This document shows, piece after piece, positions 1 through 11,909 of a DNA stretch of 64,000 nt (position 1 is the stretch's first letter; each line of letters opens with the position of its first letter). Origin of the DNA: Malachius bipustulatus. Its lineage: Eukaryota; Arthropoda; Insecta; Coleoptera; Melyridae. The position numbers and the translations under genes were made by a program. The stretch covers positions 40,822,929-40,886,928 of the forward strand of contig OU342635.1 of the NCBI GenBank assembly GCA_910589415.1, read 5' to 3'. A model generated the notes under the pieces. It searched no databases, was not told where the DNA came from, and was given only the letters and a program-made list of their open reading frames with translations.

Positions 1-1600
1 TATAAAGGATGCCCCGTTTGCGGTAGACCTTCTGGGTTTCTTATTACCCGAGGAAAGAGCTAGTTCTTTCCTACGAACCTGTATAGTTTTATAGAGTTAC
101 GAAACAACTCACATAACTCATCGATTTACTGCTCTCTAACATTCTTTACGGCTTGCTACTAGCCATTTCCTATATCGACAAAATGGGTGGAGTGAAATAC
201 AAAAAAAAAAAAAAAAATCTCACCTTAGCAGAGACTTTCCTAATACTGAATCAACTCATGTTGACAGGCCTTACATCAGCTCCACCAACAGCATGAACGC
301 CAACCGGGAATCCAGATGCTTGAAGGTGGAACCGAATATCCCCTACGCGTCCGCTTTCAACCACATAAGAAACCAGAAGTCGATTATTTGCAGTAGTCTG
401 ACTGCTAGTGCATAGGCTATCCTTGAAAATTCTTACAGAGAAGCTAAGGGAATTGTCCCTACTTGGCCTTGCCAACCATTGTACCACTAGCTATCAGTAA
501 GTGGTTATCCACTTTGCGGAAAATCTGCTCTTGTCTCCTTCCAGGAAAAGTCATCCACTCTGTGGGAAATTTCCCCTCTTAGTCGCCTATTACCCGGCAA
601 TCCTTTCTACGGAAAGAGGCGCCCAAAAACGGCCATCCCGGTTATGTTAAAAACACCTTGAAACAGTACTCGGGGTACTCTGGGACTATCTACGGCATTC
701 ATCCTGCCAAAAGAACCCACATAATAGCATTCACTATAACGCATTTCATAAAGCCTTCCTGAGCACCCTCTTCACGCCGCAGAATTCCTCCCATTTTATG
801 AATTCCCTTTGGTCTGCCCGCTCTCATCATACATAAGTCTTGTGAAGAGGGGGATTATAGAAAATACGCCCTACATATCACCGGTACTCACCCACCTGGG
901 ATCCCTCGCTCGTATTCTAACTCACATCCGAGCCTAGCACCAGGTTGGACGTCTGACACCGGAGGAATTACACATCGCTTGGAGGAATTACACTTCGCTT
1001 AAGTCAACTCACACCAACTGCAACTGGGTTTCAACAGAGTGGATGGACCTCATTTAGACATCAGGATAACTGCTGCTGGAACGCAATTAGTATCAAAAAA
1101 AAATAATAATAATAATCCTGCGTGGTCTTGACACTGAACGCTCAGCCGCTGGTTTAAATGGCATTGGTGGCGAACTTTTCAAAAGCCATAGCTACCATCA
1201 TGCAGCGACTTCAGCGGCAAGCCGTGCTGGAGTTGTCCTCAATGCCATCCCGAAGCCTGTCGGTTGGTCTGCGAAGAACCGCCATGACTAGGTCCTGTAA
1301 CAGGCCCCATTTCCAACCCAGTTCCAAGCATTGCCAGTGCCCATTTTCACTCGGAAATAATCACCTCCTGACGTGTACCTACTGGCCCTAGTAGTCTATG
1401 ATTATTCGATTATTTCCGTTTCTACGAGTATTACGTTCCTATTTTCTTATATGTCACTGATTCTCCGCTTATCAAAATTCTAGTTACTTATATTGGTTTT
1501 CTCTTATCGATTGTTTATCGATTCTTTATGCTACTCATAGGTAATATACCTATTCACTTGTTCTTAATGATGTTCTAATCTCTTCGGATTGTTAATCACC
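1..1600. other. Intergenic DNA, nothing recognised
   Basis: No open frame here resembles a known protein and no RNA gene is visible. There is a 17-base A run near 201-217 and a perfect-phase 20-bp duplication (separate entry). The sequence from about 640 to 1380 is less AT-rich than its surroundings, with many short interrupted frames; it could be old repeat sequence but shows no diagnostic motif. Confidence 0.5.
961..1000. repeat. 20-bp tandem duplication
   Basis: Two adjacent 20-bp copies beginning ggaggaattacac differ at one base (catcgctt versus cttcgctt). It is a minor local duplication with no evident function. Confidence 0.9.
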
Positions 1601-1614
1601 CGCTCTTTAAACAA

Positions 1615-1980
1615 ATACTAATGTGTTCATATTTGGAAAAGACGAGATCGATGTATAATAGAAAGAACAAACGACTTACCTGAAGGATGTTCGTTCTTTA
1701 TTATACGAGATGAGTCTTTTCCAAATACTTCGAACCCTCCCGTCCCGGTCTTTCCCCCTTTAGTGATTAACAATTACGCGGACACAAGCCGTGTTCTGAA
1801 GCAGCGTGTGTCGGAGAAGCCGTGAGCGGATTTGTTTATAATTCAAGTATCTACTTTCAACTGTGAAGTCCCGGACACACCGGAAATGTGTTATACTAAT
1901 GTGTTCATATTTGGAAAAGACTCATCTCGTATAATAAAGAACGAACATCCTTCAGGTAAGTCGTTTGTTCTTTCTATTAT
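1615..1980. repeat. Foldback repeat with 73-bp perfect arms
   Basis: Positions 1655-1727 and 1908-1980 are exact reverse complements over 73 bp, separated by a 180-bp spacer. In addition a 29-bp direct repeat (atactaatgtgttcat...) lies at 1615-1643 and 1893-1921, and the left unit is itself flanked by tatttggaaaagac and its complement. The layout resembles a duplicated and inverted small MITE. No target duplication is clear. Confidence 0.85.
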
Positions 1981-2880
1981 TAATGACTACTAAACTCCTC
2001 TCTTCCTCCGTCTTCCCTGCTTGCAGTAAAACAAGAACCTACCACAGCGGTGCTGCAGCAGGTGTCCCCTTAACTTAAATCAGGACCGTGGAATCTCTAC
2101 AACATGTTTACTAGCATGAAAATGAAATCAATCTTGATTTCACCTTGGAATCACCTTTTTGCTTGAACTTAACCATTTTGGATCATTACAAAGGTGAAAT
2201 AAAACGAGAATTATTTTTCAAAGTACCCAAGTAGACAGGAGCATTTTAACCTGATAATCACAGCAATTGAGTCATAAGTTGAGACGGAATCGGTGCTCTT
2301 GAAGCGAAGAATTCCAAACATCTCGATGGACTGAGAATAATAATTATTAACAGCTTCTTGTCGACTTGAAATGGAAATAAGATAAACAGCCCATATAAGC
2401 ACTTAAAGATCATTAGCCATTGCCATTAACCTAATATTTATTCATCTTGATGTTGAAGAACAAGATATTTATTGCCATAATAGTAGTAGGTATGGGTACT
2501 TCGTAATATTTTAGTACCTACATCCGTTTAAGCGATATAAACAATAATAACAAAACAAATCGACAGATATTAATGGAACCACCTTTCTAGAGTAAAACAT
2601 TAGACGTAAACGTTCCATCTCGTCCAGCAACCACTTTTGATAAAACTGAAATATCACCTAGAATGAAAGAGCGACCAACCACTTAAAAGGTTTTAATAGA
2701 GCAGTCATTAATATCTTGAGTTTTTTTTTACTTTGTTTTTATCAGTAGTCTAGGTACCTATCACTCCTACAGTAATTTTATTGATCGGGTGATCTTTATT
2801 TTACAGCTTTTTAAATGCCTATCTATTGTTGCTCGAAAATTTGAGAGACAAAATCGAGGGCACTATTTTTCGCAACCTGC
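1981..2880. other. Intergenic AT-rich DNA
   Basis: I see no gene, RNA or clear repeat here. The short open frames are at chance level for this base composition. Confidence 0.5.
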
Positions 2881-3365
2881 ACGCTCAAAATTCAACCCCT
2901 TCAGAGGAGTAACTACCCCCTCTGAAATGTACAAATGTGTAGGGAGGATCGTATATGTCACAGGATTCCCCCTTCACATCCCCTCTTACTCCCCCTTACA
3001 TATTTCAAAAAACACATTAGTGAACGTTATCTCTCACAATTCTGAGAAGTCTGCGGTGAGTTAGTGTTGTACGAGTATGTGAATCAGCAGGCGTCTTCCG
3101 TTTGTAAGCAGAATCTCAACTCGGTGCCTTGATGCATTTCCAAAATGTTGCGATATCAATGTAACCTTTGTACCTGACAATTTTTATTTTGCAATTAAAT
3201 TCTCGAAAAAAAAATTGGCGATCAAAATCCGAAAAGTGTATGTTTGTTGCTGAATAGAGAATTTATTTACCTTTAAGATAACAGGCTTCACGACCCACCC
3301 CCTTTCACATTTGAAAACTTCAGAAGGTAGTTACTCCTCTGAAGGCGTTGAAATTTGAGGCGAGG
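2870..3365. repeat. Imperfect inverted repeat around aggagtaactac
   Basis: The segment near 2885-2945 (ttcaacccc-ttcagaggagtaactacc) matches the reverse complement of 3305-3362 with several differences. Similarity extends outward through tttttcg-aac into both flanks for roughly 80 bp. It is probably an old foldback element; the boundaries are uncertain. Confidence 0.6.
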
Positions 3366-3589
3366 ATGTTACGAAAAAAGTCAATTTGAAAATGAAAATC
3401 GACATGTTTTTGTATTTGGCTCAAAAGAAACCGTTTTCCTTTTTGTTGAATTTATTCCTGGCTTTTTATTCGCACTGTATGTGGTAGAAAAAGATAAAGA
3501 TAGTTAGTAATTGCCCCCCCCCAAAAAAAAAAATTTACTAGAACTTGCGCCACCCCGTTGTTTGACTTTACCACCCTCTCAAATTATCC

Positions 3590-4140
3590 ACGATATCAAG
3601 GAGACACAAAAAATCGCGTGGGTTCAGTAAACCAAAGTAAACCAAAGATTACTAAAACAGGTGACTAAAAACGTTTTACCTCTTTTTATCAATTTTAGGA
3701 AAGGTGGTAGAGTCTTTTCTTCGGTTGGTAAAAAGTGGTAAAACGTTTTTAGCCACCTTGATATTACCCTTCTGGTGTTTACGCGCTTGTGTGCAATTCT
3801 TGGGGTGGTAAATGGAAACCGAGGGGTGCTAAAGTCTTTTCTCTGGTTGGTGAACGGTTTTTGGTTTTACCACCAACGTGAACTTGGTCCTCGACTAGTC
3901 CCGATTTGTTTTTTCCTACCTTTAACTGGTGGATAGGTTCCGGGAACGGTGAATGGGGAACCCAACCAGCAGGGCAGCACAAGTGTTTTAGAGTAGTTTT
4001 TTGAGGTGAGGGGGGAGGTTGATTGCTTTTTTTCGGGTTTATGAAATTGGACCGGAAAAAAATACAAAAAAAAAATTGAAGATGGCTTTTTACCGGCCCG
4101 AATTTTGTTCTGGACCACTTACCTATCTCTCTTTTATTGA
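3590..4140. repeat. Low-complexity ggtggtaaa tract with a 20-bp inverted pair
   Basis: The tract is rich in repeated ggtaaa/ggtggtaaa/accaaagtaaacc words. Positions 3661-3680 (gtgactaaaaacgttttacc) and 3737-3756 are inverted copies with one mismatch. The open frames on the minus strand through this tract follow its low complexity and are not credible genes. Confidence 0.6.
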
Positions 4141-4389
4141 TTTGCAATAAAACTTTATCTTATAAGTCCATTAAAAAAAAGCCCACTTTTTCTGGGTGTT
4201 GCAAGAACTAAATTGGAGTGAAGTCACTGAAAAGTTTCTTTTGTAGGTGGATTTTAGTGAAATTTTGTGTCTATGTGTAACTTTCCTGCTACCTACTTCA
4301 ATAAGGTACGACGTGTGGGCTCGAAAGGCCAAAATGTTTGAACTGGTTCGAAGATTAAAATTGTTTAGCGGGGGTGTTCTACTTTATGT

Positions 4390-5260
4390 GAATTAATTAA
4401 TAGATGTGATCATAGAGTGAAGGACCAGGGTTCATGTCCAAGACTGGAACAGGAGCACACGGTAAAAGTCAAATAAGTTATACACTGACCTGGATAATTG
4501 CATAACTGACGCGCGACGAGTTAAATGGGCATTTGTTTGTTTAACGAAAGTTGTTGAGGTTTAATATTCACTTCGCAAATATTAATCAATGGGTACGTTC
4601 ACCTGACGTCAACTGTTGAATAGCAGCGCAAAACGGTTGAGTGTTAGTTGTTGCAACATGTTGGAAATAGTCTGAACGCATTGTTGAGGTCGAGAGATAT
4701 GTGACATGTTTCTGGATACGATTCAAGTTCATAGAAATAATTATTATCATTTATTTGTCGCTGATTTGATCAGGAGCATTCTTACTTGCAACTTTCACTT
4801 CCCACTTTGCGCATGTCCGCAACATACACGTTGACTGTGCTGAGCGTGAAATATTTACGCTCACAAAAATACCCAACAGTTTAGCAACGGTTGTAAGTGA
4901 GCGGTATGTCTGAACGCAAGCGCTACCTCAACAACTCAAAAGTTGACGTCAGGTGAACGTACCCAGTATCACGAAACGATTTCGGGAATATCTGAGGATT
5001 CTCGACTAATTAATTAACGATCTTGTAAGACTCATTAGTGTTCTAATGTTCACTCAATCATTTCAATCATCTGATGACTCCTCATCTGACGACGAGCGAG
5101 TTATGGAGCTGGCTGTTCCTTCTAGCAAAGGTGTGGTAAAAGTTTTGCCTTTGAGAGGAAATTCCAGTGACAAGATTACTTCATTAAATGAAATTAGCGT
5201 ATCAATCGTTATGTTGTTAGAAAACGAATTACAATGACGGAGCAGTACGTGTATCAAAGT
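4390..5260. repeat. Dispersed repeat, copy 1 (interrupted by a MITE)
   Basis: This segment shares ordered words with 8040-9530 and 24720-25110: gaaggaccaggg at 4419, gacct further on, tatctga-gac, aatgaaattagcgtatc near 5187 and gaattacaatgacgg at 5226. The MITE at 4590-4965 interrupts it. A short ATG frame at 5046-5237 with an acidic Ser/Asp-rich start lies inside; it is too short to call a gene. The family identity is unknown. Confidence 0.55.
4590..4965. mobile_element. MITE with 25-bp perfect terminal inverted repeats
   Basis: The left end tgggtacgttcacctgacgt is repeated as an exact complement at 4941-4965. The pairing continues imperfectly inward (gtcaac-gttga versus gtcaacttttga). The element is about 376 bp and has no coding capacity. 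I could not find an exact target site duplication, so the superfamily stays open. Confidence 0.85.
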
Positions 5261-8040
5261 TTATTGCCTTACAGTTTTCAGAAATAAAAATTATATTCAA
5301 TTTTTTTAACGCTTGTATTTAATTCTAAACTTGAACGGAGATAACTAAAATAAAAATAAAAAACTGGTCTGATAGTCGATACCTACACAGAGTAACTATT
5401 ACAGCATCGAGTGAGTGAGTGGCAGCAAAACATCTTCAAATTATGCCGTTACATGTAAATTTAACCGATCGCCTGTGCACTGCACATTAAAAATCGTCTC
5501 CCGTTTCGTGTTTAGTAACGTGCAATTATTATAATTTCTGGTAAAAACTTACCAAAAGGTAAAATGATACGTTCATTGTTTTATTACAAAAAGGCGATAA
5601 ACACGAAGAGTATTGCGTTGTACCGCTAACGCTACCCCAAGCACAGTTACGTGCTTCATAACCTGATCTCTTATTAAATATCAAATTATATCTTTCCATG
5701 AAAAGATCATGACAAAAATGAATGCAGACAAAACTTCGCGTAAACTGATAGTTATATAATTATGTTTTTATTTAAAAATTGCTTGAAAATATTTCGTTTC
5801 TATAAATAGTTATTACATAAGCGAGAAGTGTATTATCATTATGCCAGAGTCGTTTATACTTAAGTATTTCTATAGGAACTCGATCTGTATTTTGCGTTAT
5901 ACTTCATACTTAAGTACTCATCAAACTTTGACTTACAACTGTATGGAATTTTTTGGGCTTTTCGCTCCTAAGGTTTCATTGTTTTTTTTACTATTGCAAT
6001 TTTTTTCTTCGAAGGTAGTTGACTTCACTACTATGCTGCAAAATCCAGGCTGCAAAAGATCCAGAATACGGCTGAAGATACTGTAGCGCATTTAGTGCGG
6101 TAAAGTATCTTTACAAATATCATCAATTATTATAAAAAGGCGAAAAGTAAAGATCTTCTCGACATAAAAGTCTAGACGACCTTTTTACCAAAAATATCGT
6201 GTGTAAATTCATAGACCTTTATTCACGCTATGGGGAAATTTTATATCCAGGCGATATTGTGTTCAGATAGAGTCCAGACAACATGACGTAAACCTTCGCT
6301 AATTGGCGGAAGTGCCAGAACGAGGAGACCGGAAACCGAGAAGCCGTGGTACGGACAGGGACAGAAGGGCCGAAGCATGCAAATAAGACGGTTGCGTGCG
6401 AATGGCGTCGCGAACGGTAAATACAGAAACGGGATCTTACTGTCGTACCTTTAAATTTCAAAATTTACCTTTGTTTATGCTTATCCCTATCGCCTTTTTA
6501 AAGAAGTTGCCAAGCACGTTGCGTTTTTCTTCGCGAATTAATAAACTTGACATCTTGTCGTTCTCGCCTGAACTACGTTTCGAAATAAATCACCTACGCT
6601 ATGAGATTGTTTTACCGTTAATAATCACCAGATTAATATCAACGTAAAAAAGAGCCTAAAAGAGTTTGTGGTTATGCTTCCGAAGAACGACCAGGATGAC
6701 AACGAACAATGGCCTTCTCATCTATCAGCGTGAATTTTGTCTCAATTTTTTTTAATCAACCGGCGAACTGTCGATTCTTTTGCCGCTTTATTGCGACCAA
6801 AAATTGTACGTTATTTTCGAACTGTTTCCTCGAAACTTTTCCCATTTTTGTAGTGCGTTTTCTCAATAAGTAAACGTTATCTTTTAAATACTTCTCCATA
6901 CTTCTAATCGCGTGGTCTGTACATGACAGTTGTCAAAAAATAATTACTGCGTAGTTCTCTTGATGGAGAACCAATCTGGCTCGAATGAAAGGAACAAAAT
7001 GAATGATTTCCTTAATGGGGAACCAATCGGATGCGGTTTGATGTTTAATTAGGAATTTTTACTAGGTCGGCTTGTAAGACCGAAAAGCTTGTTCGAAATC
7101 TGGACGAAGGACCAGGGTACAAGATACACCGGGAGATAATAGATAGGATTAATAATTATGATGGCTTTAATTATTGTGTACTCACTGTTTACTTTCATGC
7201 CAATGGGCGAACCACTGTAGCCCGTGCGGGGGACGCGGAAGTTTTCAAATAAATGCGGTTTGCGAAGGGGACAGGGTATTTGCGTGTACCGCAGCCAAAA
7301 ATTGCGATCGGCCTTTTTAATAGGACACGATAATGACGACCAATTTACGAAATACGGGGGCTGCGACAAATTCCACAGCAACTGAGGAAGGGTGCTGGGT
7401 TAACTTTCTCGTCCTTGAGCTGCTCACGGCACTCTAAACGCGTGCTAACAACTGAGTGCAGTGTCCTCGTTTTATTTTTTAAATTATTTTTCATAAATCC
7501 TCCCACTAACGTTAAGTGATAGTTCATCTAACGCCATTCGTCAAAGTTCACACCAACGAATGGGATATTGTTTTACAATATGTCATTCATCTCTTGTCTG
7601 GCAGTTTTTTCAGTAGGCCATCGCATATTTCCACGCACACCGGGGGGCACCTAGTTGTTGGCATGCGTTTTGGCTGCCTGGGGTGTATCCTATGGCGTAA
7701 GCCGAACCCACCGTGCCCTTTTTATTATTTTTTTACTCTCTTTCAATTATTTTACTCTCTATGTTTACTTCTGATAATACAGGAAACAACAATCTTCGAA
7801 TTAGTCTGAATAATAATCACTTCTTCCTATTTTACTTGTCTCAATTCACTTCACTTGTCTTTTTCTCTTCTTCACCAAAGAGCACTAAACACAGATGGTC
7901 GATCCTTTTAACACATCCACGTTCACTACTCTCCTGACTCTCCTCTCTCTCTCTCTAGTAGTTTCAGCGAAAAAAATTAACAGGTCTTCATGAAAAATGA
8001 AATTGTCTCATTCATGCAGGATTCTTTGAAAGGGCGCTTT
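5261..8040. other. Intergenic DNA without recognisable genes
   Basis: Only short, low-quality open frames are present on both strands. The word gaaggaccaggg at 7106-7117 is the same seed seen in the dispersed repeat copies at 4419 and 8119. A ctctctctct tract lies near 7940-7958. Nothing else is supported. Confidence 0.5.
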
Positions 8041-9530
8041 TTTCTCTCGTGTATATTCATAACAACTGAATTTGTTAGGGATAATGTTTTACTAATGGTA
8101 ATTTTGATATTATTGGATGAAGGACCAGGGCTTAGCACAAAGGGAAACAGGAGTGTAGATAGATGTACAGTGTGACCCATTTGTTCTTGAAACACCCTGT
8201 AGAATCTTAATTTATGGTGCGATTTAAAAAAAAATTCTTTTAAATCATAGAGCTTGATAAACTATATTTTGGGAGCAAAAAGCGTCTCATTCCTACAAAA
8301 TCCAGGGCCTACTAGATCAGTGTTTACTTGTAAAATCTCAAAAATTCATATTAGGGATTTTTTTAGAAAAAAACTGGGCACGCCACGGGATTCACCAGCC
8401 CTCAAAACGGTACTGTACCAAATTTTATTGAAAATGTCAGAGTAAAAAGGATCTTGTAGTTATTTTAGAAATTCATAATAATACTCCGAATTTTCATAGA
8501 TTAATTTGAAAAAGGTCAAAAGCTATCACAAGTAAAAATTAAAATTAAAAAAAGTAAAAAAAAAAGTTTAAAAAAAAATAAAAAATAAATAAAAAAAATA
8601 AAAATAAATAAATAAAAAATTATAATTAAAAAATTAAAGTACCTACATTATCACCAACTAGACGTACAATTTCTATTTTGTCTCTCTTGACCTTTTCGAA
8701 TAAATTAATGAAAATTCAGAGTTCTATTATGAATTTCTAAAATAACTGCAAGATCCTTATTACTCTGACATTTCCAATAAAATTTAGTACAGTACCGTTT
8801 TGAGGGCTGGTGAATCCCGTGGCGTGCCCAGTTTTTTTCTAAAAAAATCCCTAATATGAATTTTTGAGATTTTACAAGTAAACACTGATCTAGTAGGCCC
8901 TGGATTTTGTAGGAATGAGACGCTTTTTGCTCCCAAAATATAGTTTATCAAGCTCTATGATTTAAAAGAAATTTCTTTAAAATCGCACCATAAATTAAGA
9001 TTCTACAGGGTGTTTCAAGAACAAATGGGTCACACTGTATATAAATAGTAAATAAAATCGAATTAGTAGTTACTGACCTTCCGTCTGCTCTCTGTCTCTT
9101 GATGTTTGGTTGTAAATCACTTAATTTAATTAACAATTATAAACCGCGGTCGTAAAGCGCGGTTTTTTAAGTTCACGATACGATTAATTGTTTCGAATTG
9201 TATTAACACGATTTAGGAGGGTATCTGACGACCCGTCACTAGAACGAACGATACGATGCGAATCTCTGATGCGACAGGACTCGACGACAACTTCGACCGA
9301 CCGATTTGGATTTCCTTTTCACTTCTCTTTTATTTGCATGTTCATTTAGATTTAGAGGGAAGGAAGGGATAGGGGTTGATTGTTTTTCGAACCTACGAAC
9401 TTGCGTTGACGAACGTATTATTGCTGAATGAAATTAGCATATCGTTCATCGGGATTACGCTATCAATTTCTAACGATTAAATAAATCAATTACGATGACG
9501 GAACAGAATTTTTTTGTCAGCTTATAGGTG
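8040..9530. repeat. Dispersed repeat, copy 2 (split by a foldback element)
   Basis: It shares gaaggaccaggg (8119), ctgaccttcc (9075), gtatctgacgac (9220), tgaatgaaattagcatatc (9424) and tcaattacgatgacgg (9486) in the same order as the copy at 4.4-5.26 kb. The TA-flanked element at 8168-9037 is inserted in it. A hairpin aaccgcg...cgcggtt followed by T lies near 9142-9168. Confidence 0.55.
8168..9037. mobile_element. Palindromic mariner-type MITE flanked by TA
   Basis: The left arm starts CAGTGTGACCCATTTGTTC and runs to about 8515. The right arm, from about 8695 to 9037, is its near-perfect reverse complement. The loop (8520-8690) is an A-rich tract of AAAATAAATAAAT words. TA flanks both ends, as expected for Tc1/mariner target duplications. 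An internal cagggtg-type end (caccctgtaga) lies just inside each tip. There is no transposase; it is non-autonomous and able to fold into a hairpin of about 340 bp. Confidence 0.9.
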
Positions 9531-11060
9531 TCCATCAGCGAGTCGAACCAAGTGTTAATCGTGTTTTGGTTTTGGGTCGAAGCTGTAGGATTACTAAAAC
9601 TAAAACGTATATCTATTAAAAATTAATGAAGTGTTAAGCTCCTTAAATAAAATATCGAGCCTTGGATTTCGGAACAGAACCGCGAAATTATGAAAAGTAA
9701 ACGATTTAGGTGTAATGATGTCAAAATTATTTTCTCGTAAATCGTAACTCGAAACGAGTTTCTGATGTAATTAGCAGCGCCTGAAAAGCTCTCCCGCAGA
9801 CTTTCGGGCACCGTTTCTAACTAGCTCCTAGCCTAGCTTCTTAATCTTATTAGCGCAGTGATATATTACAATAGTTAACAAGTGTAACTGGATTTAGTTT
9901 GAAAGTAGATCGCTCTCGCGGGGCAAGTAATTTAAAACAATATAAAGGCGTTAAATGGTAAATTGTGTCTCTGCATGCGAACTTGTAGCGCTAATCAAAT
10001 TAAATTAAATGCAATTAGATGATTCTACCTATCTGACTTAACATTCGTGTAGATGGAGAATCAGCGCTTGAGAGAGTTGCAAAAAAATTACTCACTTGGC
10101 TGTAAGTCAAGTGGAAATTTTTTAAATTATTATACAGAGTGGGGGTGACTACATTGGTTTTTGAAAATAATCGCTAATTTTAGCTTCGAGAACTGGCTCA
10201 TTTAGCTGCAGTATAAGTAGTTAGCAAGGTCTCTTCCGAAAAAATAACACTGCCAACGGATCCCGCTCAATTTCAATAGGCATCGTGGGAGCGTGCGCCA
10301 CTTCAATCGAGCCAAATTTCAACGTTCTACGACGAAAAATGGCGGCTCTAGAGTGTTTCCTAAGAAAGTCACAGATGGACTTTCTTAGAAGGAGAACGGA
10401 CAAAATTGTGGTAGTAGTTTTAGTATAATTTCCGAGAGTCTGGTTCGGCGGTCTCGGAAGTTGATAAGCGAACATCGTTGTTTGCCCCCGTATCGCAGGA
10501 GAACTCTTGGCCCCCTGAAAGATGCAAGTGTCTATCTTATTAGGGAGAGGGTGGTAGCTTATTATGGAGAGGGTAGCAAAGAGGTGCTGGGTGGGTAAGA
10601 AGCCCATACAGAATTATGCTCAAGAACTAGTGTTTGATGCTCGGCAACCCCTCCTCTGATTTGCTAACTGAATAGTCAACTTGTCAAAAATAACAAAAGA
10701 CTAAATGACCGACTGCATCCCCACCAATTTCCATCAGCCTGAGCACAATCCCCTACCACATCCCCACCTCTTCTTCCCCATCCTGTACGTAGGTACAACC
10801 AAATATTAATTTACCACACATGACACAAGTTAACGGCGATTTTCACGGTTTTGGTGGAAAATATTCTGCTGGAAAGTTTTCCAGATCTAGACGAATCAAA
10901 ATCGAGAAAACACTAAAAAGTCTGCCAAAATTTCTTAAAATCCAACCCCGAGTGACCTCTCAAAAAAAGCTTGACGTCGAAGCTCAACCCTTAGTGACAA
11001 CAGCCCGCCATTTTGACTCCAGCATCCCCTAGATTTCAATGTTTGATAGTTGACAGTCAA
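9531..11060. other. Intergenic DNA
   Basis: A 128-codon minus-strand frame (10221-10607) shows no recognisable domain and is listed with low expectation. A perfect 11-bp hairpin (ctaagaaagtc, loop of 7, gactttcttag) lies at 10360-10388. I see no other gene or RNA. Confidence 0.45.
10360..10388. repeat. 11-bp perfect hairpin
   Basis: ctaagaaagtc and gactttcttag pair perfectly around a 7-base loop. The function is unknown. Confidence 0.8.
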
Positions 11061-11066
11061 CTTTGC

Positions 11067-11075
11067 TATAAAAGG
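11067..11075 (+). promoter_or_regulatory. TATA-box-like TATAAAAGG
   Basis: A strong TATA consensus sits 78 bases upstream of an ATG (11145) that opens a 77-codon frame. Spacing fits a short 5' UTR with a start site near 11097. Whether it is used cannot be seen from sequence alone. Confidence 0.4.
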
Positions 11076-11144
11076 CTGTGCAGATATTGCATTGAAGCAG
11101 AAGAGACTGCACTTTACTTTCATCGTAATTGAATTCTGATTCAG

Positions 11145-11634
11145 ATGAGTTCTTCTGGCTCTTCTGTGAACAAATCCGCCACTTCCAAATGTTCGTTCAT
11201 TCTCAAAAAATATATCAATAAAATTGCTGTACCCACTCGGTTATTAGAGAGAGAAACGCTAGTTGGTGCGATTCAGCAGCCGATTCATTCAGCAGACACT
11301 TCCGTTTTATTCGGCGAGAAGCAAGGTCACCACGTTCGGATCAGACGACGGCATTTTCAGTTCGGTACGAATTTCTAATTATAAAATTCCTCGGCCGACA
11401 TTCGCCGCAATCACCGCATGCAACATTGTTGCTGAAGCTGGGCCTGGTGGCAGTACTAATAAGTCTTCATGCCACACGCTGACTGCTGCCAACAAAGCTG
11501 AGCGCGATGGTAATGGCACCGATAAATTTATAATAAAAATGTTTAGCGGAATAATCGAAAGAATTAAATCAGTCATCGACGGGTATAAATATTTTATCGA
11601 CCAGGACTCGTTCGTTTTGACCCCTTTTAGATAA
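11145..11634 (+). CDS. Pair of overlapping short ORFs downstream of a TATA box, product unknown
   Basis: An ATG frame runs 11145-11378 (77 residues, Ser-rich start, basic end). A second frame, open without an ATG, runs 11263-11634 (about 123 residues) and overlaps it by 116 bases. The second frame reads more like a protein, ending with an amphipathic stretch (KMFSGIIERIKSVIDGYKYF). The two could be one gene broken by a frameshift or two unrelated chance frames. No family is recognised. The downstream neighbour is an orphan LTR primer site on the opposite strand. Confidence 0.25.
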
Positions 11635-11891
11635 TGTTTTATTTATTTTCTTGTTAATTGGATATATCAGGTGGGATAAAAAATTACTTCAAAGTATGTA
11701 ATAAACGGGTACTTAAATATAAATTTGAGTTAAAAAAATTCAATTCTTCATAATACGAGTAAATAATTTTCACCTTGAGCTACTTTGACGACTTTTTTGA
11801 TCACACCATGTTTAATAATTAATTTTTTATCGAGTCCGAGGTGATGATTACTTGTTATTTTTGAAATATGGGATACAATACAAATGGATTA

Positions 11892-11909
11892 GCCCCACGT
11901 TGGGCGCCA
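11892..11909 (-). mobile_element. Orphan tRNA-Lys-type primer binding site of an LTR element
   Basis: On the minus strand the sequence reads TGGCGCCCAACGTGGGGC, an exact complement of the 3' end of eukaryotic tRNA-Lys (CUU type) including the added CCA. This is the usual gypsy/retroviral-type primer site. Just upstream on that strand the sequence ends ...AAAATT, as errantivirus LTRs often do, so an LTR may occupy 11910 to roughly 12400. The interior (below 11892) contains no recognisable gag or pol, and no second LTR was found. It is probably a relic. Confidence 0.65.

Noticed and set aside
3779..4147. 122-codon minus-strand frame
   Set aside because: It lies in a low-complexity ggtggtaaa tract, and the alternative frame is also open; no domain.
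5071..5100. ctgatga/ctgacga words near 5075-5095
   Set aside because: No GAAA strand or stems follow, so no ribozyme can form.
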